Program-made: the position numbers and the translations under genes | Notes under the pieces: generated by a model | What the model saw: the letters and a program-made list of their open reading frames with translations, nothing else | Database searches by the model: none | Told to the model about the DNA's origin: nothing | NCBI GenBank assembly: GCA_039820545.1 | Contig: JBCBPW010000029.1 | Location: 8,480 to 72,479, forward strand | Source of the DNA: JALEFZ01 sp039820545 | GTDB taxonomy: Bacteria > Bacteroidota > Bacteroidia > J057 | Direction: 5' to 3' | DNA: 64,000 nt | Shown: one piece after another, positions 16,223 through 23,957 of the stretch | Layout: each line of letters begins with the position of its first letter | How positions within the stretch are numbered: the stretch's first letter is position 1

Positions 16223-17617
16223 CTAGTTTTGTGTTTTAGGGCGAATGGGCTGATAACCTTCATGGCCTTTCCGCACACATTTTACCTCCCAATCGAATTC
16301 ATAGTTTCCTTTTCCTCCCATCAATTCTACCACTTCAAAACCCTCTGGCGTCTTTTCGATTACGGCCATTCCTTTACTTTCTCCAGAAAGAGGGGTAAGT
16401 AAAACCGTCATAGAACTTGCATCGGAGATCAACTGAAAATGATCAGGGAAGACTACGAGGGCTTTTCCACCTTTCAGCTTGGCTGTCCCGCGCAGATAAG
16501 CAGCAGCTTCTGGTCCTTCCAGGCTTGCATACCAGATTTCGTTTTCAGGTGCTGTAGGGTGTGGGATACGGAAATTCTTAACGTCCCCAAATATCTCGCC
16601 TTGGCCTAGCGCATTGATTCTAATTCCTGCCTTCAGTGTATTCGTTGCATCATATACATGGATAAAACCCTCGTCACTTGCTGTCCCAAGCTCTACTCGC
16701 ACATCTCCACTACTATTGCTGAGCTGGACTTTCCCTTGGGTGTAGGAAAGATCATTCCCATTCTTCTCCCAATGAGATGTATCAGGATTGCTCACGATAG
16801 CCCAATGTGTTCCACTCCACTTGAAAATATCCCCCACCTGAGGAACTGCAATAGAGATAAGCCTTCCCTGTATCCTCCTTATGTAAGGATTGGGATAGGT
16901 TCCACCCAAATCACCTCCTGCAGGATCTAACACATTTATATCGTCAAAGGGATTTACATCTCCTGTGTTAGAAATCAGGTTTCCAGAAATATCGATTCCA
17001 TCCCCTGCATTGTAAGTGCCAGCAGGCAGCACGACAGAATTACCACTGGAAATAGACAGCGTATTTCCACTAAGTGCCAAAGTCTGAATTTCATTTGTGG
17101 TATCTCCATCCAGCTCATTTCTCGCCACCCATTGACCACTTCCCGCATCCCAAGCCAGCACCTGCTGATCTGACAAATTGGACGTATCTACATCTAGAAG
17201 TTCTCCCAGAAAAATAGAATCCACCCTTTTCGCGCGTTCAGTATAAAAAGCGTAAGGTACGCTCTGCCAATCTGAGGTCCCCATATCTGTGAATGCTTGT
17301 TGCGTACCTGTTTTATACTCAACCTTGACAGACACATCTCCGAGACGCCAATCAATGCCTTGAAACTGGCCCACAGAAGGAATTCCTGCTCCCAGTACTG
17401 TGGCAATCATCCCATAGTTGTCCGTGGCTAGTGATTGTGTCTCTTGATAGCTCACAGCAGCATTTTGCAAAATGGTAAAACGAACTGTGACCGTCGAATT
17501 CGTTAGAGGAGTATTCTGATACAAAATGACCGCCTGATAGTTGATGCCTTGTGGGACCTGGGCGTGAATACATAACCCTAGGAAAAATAGGAAGAAGAAA
17601 AGGGGGAGCTTTTTCAT
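16223..17617 (-). CDS. Secreted fibre-like protein, first gene of pair
   Basis: A signal peptide (~1-20, ending CIHAQ) is followed by the characteristic Bacteroidota opening VPQGINYQAVILYQ and a domain with FTILQNAAVSYQETQ, GQFQGIDWRLGDVSVKVEY and DWQSVPYAFYTERA. The middle (~150-300) is a Gly/Asn/Asp-rich region of tail-fibre/haemagglutinin style (GDGIDISGNLISNTGDVNPF, GGDLGGTYPNPYI). The C-terminal ~120 residues (KNFRIPHPTAPENEIWYAS, EGPEAAAYLRG) match a module at the ends of many large surface proteins, perhaps a trimerisation or self-processing module. No T9SS tail is seen. It is transcribed with the dockerin-like T9SS gene five bases downstream. Function is unknown, and adhesion is the likely role by inference. 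Confidence 0.75.
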   Translation of the reverse strand: MKKLPLFFFLFFLGLCIHAQVPQGINYQAVILYQNTPLTNSTVTVRFTILQNAAVSYQETQSLATDNYGMIATVLGAGIPSVGQFQGIDWRLGDVSVKVEYKTGTQQAFTDMGTSDWQSVPYAFYTERAKRVDSIFLGELLDVDTSNLSDQQVLAWDAGSGQWVARNELDGDTTNEIQTLALSGNTLSISSGNSVVLPAGTYNAGDGIDISGNLISNTGDVNPFDDINVLDPAGGDLGGTYPNPYIRRIQGRLISIAVPQVGDIFKWSGTHWAIVSNPDTSHWEKNGNDLSYTQGKVQLSNSSGDVRVELGTASDEGFIHVYDATNTLKAGIRINALGQGEIFGDVKNFRIPHPTAPENEIWYASLEGPEAAAYLRGTAKLKGGKALVVFPDHFQLISDASSMTVLLTPLSGESKGMAVIEKTPEGFEVVELMGGKGNYEFDWEVKCVRKGHEGYQPIRPKTQN

Positions 17618-17738
17618 GACAACGGAAAGTATTTGTGCTTATCTAAGAAGGCGAATGATATAAGCCTTCTTTTTCTTTCGTAAAAGTAGCTTACACCTTA
17701 AGTAGGAGAAAACACAAATTTTCCCGTTTATAGAAAAA

Positions 17739-17746
17739 TAAATTTG
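17739..17746 (+). promoter_or_regulatory. Bacteroidota-type -7 element (TAAATTTG)
   Basis: Matches TAnnTTTG, the -7 consensus of this phylum, 86 bases before the ATG at 17832. No clear -33 TTTG is found at the right distance, so the call is tentative. Confidence 0.4.
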
Positions 17747-17831
17747 GCTCTATTCGCATTAAATCAAGCCTAATTCCAATTCTATTACATATTTTAAGGG
17801 CGAAAAATAATTAAAAATAGCTATTTCATAG

Positions 17832-19283
17832 ATGTCGAAACTTCTTCGCCACCTCTCCTCGCTCTCCGAAAAAGAATCCCGTCGCTTTCAAAAATTTGTC
17901 CAATCTCCCTATTTCAATCAGGAACAAAAACTGGTTCAGCTTCTTCAGCTCCTTGATCCTATACCCGAAACCCTTGATCGTGAAGCGCTACATCAAGCCA
18001 TCTACCCAGAACTTTCCTTCGACTATCCCAGAATCACCAATCTTCTATCCGATCTGAGTCAGTTGGTAGAGCAGTTTCTTGTCGTAGAGTACCAGCAAGC
18101 CCCATCTCACCAACGTGCGCGTACGCAGCTTGCCAGCTTTCGGACCCACAACAATCATCACGATTGGAAACTCGTCCATCAAAAACAAGCCAAAGAATTA
18201 CATAGCAAAAGTTTTTGGTCGGAAGAGGATTTATTCCATCGCTACACACTAGAAGAAGAAGCCTATGCCAGTCTGCTAGAGCAAGACCAGCGGGTAAATC
18301 ACCAACAGCTTGAGCAAAAAATAGAAGCCATGGATACCTACTATGTCGCGGTCATGCTCAAAAATGTCTGCCAATGGCTCAATCATCAAAATGTCCTTAA
18401 AGAAAAAGAAGAAAACCTTCGCTATCGTCGCTTCATCGATTTTCTCAGCTCAGGGATTGAACTATACCTGATTCATCCACTGATCCACTGTTACTACCAG
18501 ATCTATCTGACATTGACACAAGCAGATACTCCTCAGCATTACTACACATTGTTTCAACTCCTAAACATGCACCATAAGGAGATTCCCCATGACGAACTCA
18601 AGCCCATGTACCAGTATGCTCAAAATTACTGCATCAAGCGCGTCAACCAGGGAGATTCTAGCTTTTTGTCTGAGTTGCTGAAAGTATACGAGCGCATGCT
18701 CGAGCAAGGGTTACTATTTCACCAAGGGCAGATCGGTGCCTCTGTCGTGAAAAATATTGTGACGCTAGGCGTGAGGCTGAAACGCTACGAATGGACGCTG
18801 GCGTTTTTGAGGAAATACAAAAATCATCTTCCAGATGAACAAAAAGAAGCCGTCGTCAATTACAATCTGGCTTACATTCACTATCACCAAGGGGAGGCAG
18901 AAAAAGCACTTCAACACCTCAGATTCTTCCATTTTCAGGATATCTTCTATCTGCTGGGCAGCAAATTGCTACTCATGAAAATCTATGTGGATATACATGA
19001 CTATGAAAGTCTAGATGCGCACTTACATGCATTTGAGGGATTGCTGCGAAGGGACAAGCGCATTTCTTCTTATCAGCGAAAAAATTACTTAGCCACCATT
19101 CGGATGGTGAAACGATTGACGAGTCTACGTATCAAGGCCATCACATTGAGTCCTAAAGCATTTCAAGAAAACTGTCAGCGATACGCGCAGCAATTACAGG
19201 ATCAAAAAGGCTTGCTCAGTCTCGCATGGCTACAATCTAAGCTCGATGAGCTCCGATCTGAAGCCATTCTCAATATCCGATAA
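17832..19283 (+). CDS. Helical-repeat cytoplasmic protein of unknown function
   Basis: A 483-residue, nearly all-helical protein with no signal peptide or membrane segment. The opening, LSSLSEKESRRFQKFVQSPY followed by FNQ, is a recurring signature of a Bacteroidota-restricted family I recognise but cannot name. Later segments such as AVVNYNLAYIHYHQGEAEKA have TPR-like spacing, suggesting a protein-protein scaffold. The ATG at 17832 fits the family start. The 3' end overlaps the convergent secreted protein gene by 14 bases. The CDS call is secure, but the function is not. Confidence 0.8.
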   Translation: MSKLLRHLSSLSEKESRRFQKFVQSPYFNQEQKLVQLLQLLDPIPETLDREALHQAIYPELSFDYPRITNLLSDLSQLVEQFLVVEYQQAPSHQRARTQLASFRTHNNHHDWKLVHQKQAKELHSKSFWSEEDLFHRYTLEEEAYASLLEQDQRVNHQQLEQKIEAMDTYYVAVMLKNVCQWLNHQNVLKEKEENLRYRRFIDFLSSGIELYLIHPLIHCYYQIYLTLTQADTPQHYYTLFQLLNMHHKEIPHDELKPMYQYAQNYCIKRVNQGDSSFLSELLKVYERMLEQGLLFHQGQIGASVVKNIVTLGVRLKRYEWTLAFLRKYKNHLPDEQKEAVVNYNLAYIHYHQGEAEKALQHLRFFHFQDIFYLLGSKLLLMKIYVDIHDYESLDAHLHAFEGLLRRDKRISSYQRKNYLATIRMVKRLTSLRIKAITLSPKAFQENCQRYAQQLQDQKGLLSLAWLQSKLDELRSEAILNIR

Positions 19284-19998
19284 AGTCCTCGCGGATGGCT
19301 CCATATTGGATGAGGTCTTCGTACTCTGCGACGATCTTTTTGATGTAGCGTTTCTTATCGAAGATCAGCTTGGCAAAATAAATTCCTGAAGAACGCCCGC
19401 CATAAATATAAACGTACAGATAGTCTTCCGATAAGGAAGGATAGGCTCCCACGGGTTGTTGAAAAAAACCTGCATTACACAGATTGGGATCATACAAGTC
19501 TTCGTAAGCCTCTCTTGGGATTTTGAGGGAGCGTTTTCCGACCTTGATATGCATGGAATCTACCTGTGAGAGCGGCTTGCGATCTACGGCACCAAAAATA
19601 CGTCTACCATCTATCGCTTTGATCAGACTATCGTCGCCAGGAAAGTACATGAAGTCGTGCGCTGCGGAATCAAAAGCCGTCGTAAAAACTTCAATAGAGG
19701 CAATACGCCCTCCTTTGAGGGTATCGTGGATCTCGACTGACTGCTTGGAGCAGAAGCTGACACAAAGGGACTGAAGCAAGTCTCTGTTAGATACAAACAT
19801 GACATCCTGCGGCTCCTCTAGCAAGAATTGGATCACATACTCCAAAAAAGCACTGTCACTCGCTGCTCCCATTGGACCTTGGGCCTCGTAAGAAGCATTA
19901 CGAATGGACTGTAAATGCACTTGAGGCTCCTTTTGCCCCCAAATCATCCCTATGAGAGATAGCAAAAAACAGAATATTACCCCTTTTCTCGCAGTCAT
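19270..19998 (-). CDS. Secreted protein of unknown function
   Basis: The 242-residue product begins with a signal peptide (KGVIFCFLLSLIGMIWGQ, cleavage near residue 21). The mature part has mixed alpha/beta character with repeated acidic and aromatic residues (DSAAHDFMYFPGDDSLIKAI, YAKLIFDKKRYIKKIVAEYE) and ends EDFIGY. Two Cys residues (LCVSFCSK) could form a disulfide in the periplasm. No catalytic motif or family is recognised and no T9SS tail is visible. It is convergent with the helical-repeat gene, sharing 14 bases. Confidence 0.7.
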   Translation of the reverse strand: MTARKGVIFCFLLSLIGMIWGQKEPQVHLQSIRNASYEAQGPMGAASDSAFLEYVIQFLLEEPQDVMFVSNRDLLQSLCVSFCSKQSVEIHDTLKGGRIASIEVFTTAFDSAAHDFMYFPGDDSLIKAIDGRRIFGAVDRKPLSQVDSMHIKVGKRSLKIPREAYEDLYDPNLCNAGFFQQPVGAYPSLSEDYLYVYIYGGRSSGIYFAKLIFDKKRYIKKIVAEYEDLIQYGAIREDFIGY

Positions 19999-20119
19999 AT
20001 AACGGCAGCTTTTAGCGAAAAATACGGATTTTTCACCAGAGGAAAAGCGGAAATAGCGATTCTTCTAGAAGATCCATAGAAACAAAATGAACTGTATTGA
20101 CCACGCCGTGGTGGTGGTC

Positions 20120-23100
20120 CTACGGAGTCTGCGGATCCATGGCTTGGTAAATGGCGTCATGAATACGCTCTCTGATTCTGTACTTATAGAACGCACTGCC
20201 ACGGCCCCCTCTTGGTGTACCCTGGACACGATTGGAAAGAAAGATATAGGTAAGGTTCGTCTCAGGATCTACCCAAATACATGTTCCCGTGAAGCCCGTG
20301 TGACCATATGTTCCAGGATTGGCGAGCGAGCCTGCACGTGCCTCTCCTCTGCCACGCACTACCTCAAATCCCAATCCTCGTGTCCCTATATGAGGTCGAG
20401 TAAATAGGCGAACCACATTTGACTTTAGGTAGCGCGCTCCACCATACACACCTTGATGCTGGATCATCGTCATCAGATGCGCCAAATCTCCCGCATTGGT
20501 AAAAACGCCTGCATTGCCCGCTACGCCTCCAAGGAGGGCAGCATGCTCGTCATGCACATGCCCACGAAGCAGCTGCATGCGCCAGCGACTGTCATAGGCC
20601 GTAGGGATCAAACGATCCTTGTAAAGGGTCTTTCTCGGTCGAAAACGTAGATGTTGCAAGCCCAAAGGTTCATAAAACTCCCTCCGCAAAAAAGAGTCCA
20701 TCGAAATCTGATTTAGAGAGTCAATGGCCATTTGAAGCAAGATCATGTTTGCATCGCTGTAGTTGTATACAGGATCCGCAGCAACAGGCATCGCAAGCAC
20801 TCCCTGCCAGAGAGAATCGAGATAATCCTGGCGTAAATAAAAATTCTGGGCTACTTGCACATTGTGTAAGTCATCGGGGCGCGGCTTAAAGTACTTGTCG
20901 AATCGACCTATATTATCTTTGCGATAGCGCAGATAGGGCAAGATGGGTAAGGCTGCCGACAGACCCGAATGGTGGGTCAGGAGATCTTTAATCCGTACAT
21001 TATGCCAGGAAGCCCGACGCTTTGTTGTACCTCCTCTATACGTCTGGATCAGCATAAGAGAATCCTCTCCAATGGCGACCGTATCCATAGGAGACCTTCT
21101 ACCATCACGCGAAGAAACCATGACAATGGGAATATCCGCTGCTGAGTCAGGGGCAGCCGACCTTGGCGTGATCTCTGCACGAGCAACCCAAAGCGTATCC
21201 CTACGCACGATAGAGTCTATCTGCACATAGGTATTTTGGAAAAACTTCCCTACAGGGTCCTGAATTGACATTTCCCCTCGATCGACCATTTTCATCATAG
21301 CCAAGGAGGTCGCCGTGATTTTTGTCAAAGATGCAATGTCGTACAAATCCGTAGGACGAACGCGGCGTCTCCGATCATAGGTATGGTGTCCATAGGCTTT
21401 GTTCCAAATGATCTCATCGTCCTTCACAACTAACACCTGGCAGCCAGGCATGGCAAAATGCCGAATTCCCTCAGCTACGATATCATCAATTTTGCGGAGC
21501 TCTTTGCTATCCATCCCTACCTTCTCTGGATAACTATAACCCAGACGCACTTTCTCTCTTGTCTCTCCATCACGATGGACAAGTGTCTCATCTAGTGTCG
21601 CAGGTAATGTAGCCGTAAGCGGAATACCACCAAATAATCCCTGCGCGAGCAGTTGTTGACTCCGCTTCCCAGTATAATGAACCTGCATGAGCCCCTTGTA
21701 CTGCTTCCAATAAGCCAGATGGTCCCAAAGACCCATATTGATGATGAGCACTTTTTCTACATCGGCCAACTTTTCTAGTGAAGCAAAAAACGCGCGATGC
21801 AGACTGGTGTCTAACTCAGGCAGATTGAATGCCACCAAGATAGGATCGTATCGACGATAGCTCCGAAGGTTGAGTTTGGGTAATTCTCCTTTCCTATTTA
21901 GCCTTATATGTGTATGAGAAACAGGTCCGTATTGGCGCATCTGAAAGAGGAGATCTGGCATTTCTTCTCCCACTGTCATCAAGTGTGTAGCTGCACGACC
22001 CAAATCGCGTAAAGGAATCAGCTTCTGCTCATCTTTGGCTAATACAATACTTTCACTCAGTATCTTCTCTTCAACTTCCCTTGAGTCTAGATTCTGCACC
22101 CAGTAATTAGTAGAATCCTTCGTCTCTTCTTTTCCTGCCTCACTCCAAGCCTGAGCCATCATCGTACGCTTCACCCGCTCATCAAGGTCTGCGAGATCCC
22201 ACTTCCCCTGTTGACACATCTGCTGTAGACCTCGGATGATACCAGGGACTTGGTTGGCTGAAGTCATCCACACATCCGCCCCTGAAATAATAAAATCCTC
22301 TAACCACGTGTCTGTCTGTGTCAGAGAATCTGGAAAATCCAACATGACCAAACCTTCAAACTTTAATTGGCGCTTGAGGTAAGGATGCAAGTACTCCGCT
22401 CGGTGAAGCACGGGTCGGTTCGTACGCAGTTCTGTAGCAGGAAGAATAAGTGTACTCAGTCCCATCTTCACAGATCGTCGCAACGGTAGAAGACGACTCT
22501 CCCTATACAGGGAGTCTTGCTTGTGTGGATGATAAATATCTTGTGCATGAAGGGCAAACAAGTGGGAATGCGCCTGGATTTCCTCTGTCAACTGAGCATA
22601 GTTTTCAGAGAAAAGGCGATAGTTTGATCTTGTGAGCCAGTTTATAGGGACATCTTGTACCCAGAAGTGGGCGTTTAAAGAAGAAAATATTGTTGCTCCA
22701 TTTTCTACGACAGAATGCAACACATTTTCTTGTTCCACATGTCCTAAGGCTATTCCCTGAGGTAGCGGCCAAATATTGGATGGCGTATGGATAGGCTGAA
22801 ACCCGATGAGAGGATCTGTTGAATGGTGGCTACGTAGGTACTCAATGGTGTGACGCGCACTATCCAGGCTAAAGTCTTGGAGCAGGTAACCACCTAGGCT
22901 GTAGTTTTCTGTTACCTCTCGAAATATTTCCTTATCCAAATCCTCAGGCCCCACACGTACCACGATCAGCCGATTCAGCTTTTCGACGAGACTCATCTTC
23001 CCTAAAGTAGAATCCACGCGCGCTGCATCAGTCCTCAAAAAAGAGACAGGCTGCCATCGCTCCTCTTTTGCAGGGGCATCAGGGATCTGAATGATGACGA

Positions 23101-23152
23101 TGAGTCCCATGAGTAGTACGAAAGCGAAGACCATTTGCAGTCTGATGCGCAT
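20120..23152 (-). CDS. GH3-like domain fused to a class C beta-lactamase-like serine hydrolase
   Basis: A 1010-residue exported protein (N-terminal hydrophobic segment VFAFVLLMGLIVIIQI). Residues ~45-350 follow the glycoside hydrolase family 3 N-terminal fold: SLVEKLNRLIVVRVG, SLGGYLLQDF, PLIGFQPIHTPSNI, PQGIALG, FEGLVMLDFPDSL. Next is a C-terminal GH3-like lobe. Residues ~560-1005 are a penicillin-binding-protein/AmpC-like domain with Ser-x-x-Lys in SLTKITA (~607), YSDAN (~797) in place of the usual YxN, and HTGFTGT (~951). The KHFPGHG and Asp-x-His motifs of active GH3/NagZ enzymes are absent, with HAQDIYHPHKQDS in that region, so the GH3 half may bind rather than cut. Such fusions are known in this phylum and are thought to act in cell-wall turnover or recycling. 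Confidence 0.87.
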   Translation of the reverse strand: MRIRLQMVFAFVLLMGLIVIIQIPDAPAKEERWQPVSFLRTDAARVDSTLGKMSLVEKLNRLIVVRVGPEDLDKEIFREVTENYSLGGYLLQDFSLDSARHTIEYLRSHHSTDPLIGFQPIHTPSNIWPLPQGIALGHVEQENVLHSVVENGATIFSSLNAHFWVQDVPINWLTRSNYRLFSENYAQLTEEIQAHSHLFALHAQDIYHPHKQDSLYRESRLLPLRRSVKMGLSTLILPATELRTNRPVLHRAEYLHPYLKRQLKFEGLVMLDFPDSLTQTDTWLEDFIISGADVWMTSANQVPGIIRGLQQMCQQGKWDLADLDERVKRTMMAQAWSEAGKEETKDSTNYWVQNLDSREVEEKILSESIVLAKDEQKLIPLRDLGRAATHLMTVGEEMPDLLFQMRQYGPVSHTHIRLNRKGELPKLNLRSYRRYDPILVAFNLPELDTSLHRAFFASLEKLADVEKVLIINMGLWDHLAYWKQYKGLMQVHYTGKRSQQLLAQGLFGGIPLTATLPATLDETLVHRDGETREKVRLGYSYPEKVGMDSKELRKIDDIVAEGIRHFAMPGCQVLVVKDDEIIWNKAYGHHTYDRRRRVRPTDLYDIASLTKITATSLAMMKMVDRGEMSIQDPVGKFFQNTYVQIDSIVRRDTLWVARAEITPRSAAPDSAADIPIVMVSSRDGRRSPMDTVAIGEDSLMLIQTYRGGTTKRRASWHNVRIKDLLTHHSGLSAALPILPYLRYRKDNIGRFDKYFKPRPDDLHNVQVAQNFYLRQDYLDSLWQGVLAMPVAADPVYNYSDANMILLQMAIDSLNQISMDSFLRREFYEPLGLQHLRFRPRKTLYKDRLIPTAYDSRWRMQLLRGHVHDEHAALLGGVAGNAGVFTNAGDLAHLMTMIQHQGVYGGARYLKSNVVRLFTRPHIGTRGLGFEVVRGRGEARAGSLANPGTYGHTGFTGTCIWVDPETNLTYIFLSNRVQGTPRGGRGSAFYKYRIRERIHDAIYQAMDPQTP

Positions 23153-23186
23153 ATGATGGTTGGTATGAAGACCTATCCAAACAAAA

Positions 23187-23201
23187 ATGGGGAATCCCCA
23201 T
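23187..23201. promoter_or_regulatory. 15-base palindrome upstream of the GH3/beta-lactamase gene
   Basis: ATGGGGAATCCCCAT has seven-base arms around one central base, followed closely by GGGATCCC. It lies 35-49 bases upstream of the ATG at 23152 and could be an operator. No regulator is adjacent. Confidence 0.35.
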
Positions 23202-23779
23202 CATGAATCTTGGGATCCCTAACACCTAATATGAGTCGAGGCTACCGCAATCGACTGCTCATAGGCTATGACACAATGAAACTCGAAAACTTATTTCCAG
23301 ATCTCGCACCATGTTTGGAACTTCAAATCTGCTAAAAGTTTACGCTTTCAGAACCTAGGCTTTATCCACTTTGATCGGTTTAGCACCACTAAACCTTACA
23401 AAATAGCTTTCGCCAGAACCTGGAATCGCTGCTCTTTAGTTAGACTTTCATTGTCCCAAAAATGGCTTTAAGCATTCTTCCACTCTCTAACTTACCCCAT
23501 ATAACTTACCTTATTTGCTCGGGTATATGGAGCATGCTATAATTTCCGACACACAAGATCCTGCACACACAATTCGGTATATGAAAATTTGAAAAAAATA
23601 CGCAGGGATTCAGGTTGATTTTGGAAGAAATCTCACTAGCATTTACGCATATTAAACGGGATATGTTGCTACATACATATGAAAAAAAACGTACTTTTTT
23701 GAAAAAATAAATCCCTCATTCTCTCTAATAGCCTTCATTTTAAGTAAAAATAGGACTTCTCTTAATCCGTAAAAAAGAA
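23202..23779 (-). pseudogene. Non-coding stretch with decayed protein-like fragments
   Basis: No intact gene is present between parE and the GH3 fusion. On the minus strand about 23340-23540, short protein-like runs occur in shifting frames, each closed by stops: KLESGRMLKAIFGTMKV, then FWDNESLTKEQRFQVLAKAI, then RFSGAKPIKVDKA. A perfect hairpin GGTTTAG-CACCA-CTAAACC lies at 23377-23395. This may be a remnant of a lost gene or a dispersed repeat. It is the place where parC might have been expected. Confidence 0.3.
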
Positions 23780-23814
23780 AAATCTTCGACGAAACTTTCT
23801 CTCATCGAAGATTT
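23768..23814 (-). terminator. Rho-independent terminator of parE
   Basis: The perfect arms AAATCTTCGA and TCGAAGATTT (23780-23789 and 23805-23814) have a 15-base loop, with a minus-strand tail TTTCTTTTTT. It lies about 145 bases past the parE stop. Confidence 0.7.
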
Positions 23815-23957
23815 GGTTCTTACTTTTTAATCTAGAGGAATAAAATATCTAACGTAACAGAAGCATAAGTCCCTCGATTATTTCTATTTATACCTATGGT
23901 TGTCAAAAAAATGACAAAAAACACTAAATTCGTGTCTCTTGAAGGCGTATACGTGTA

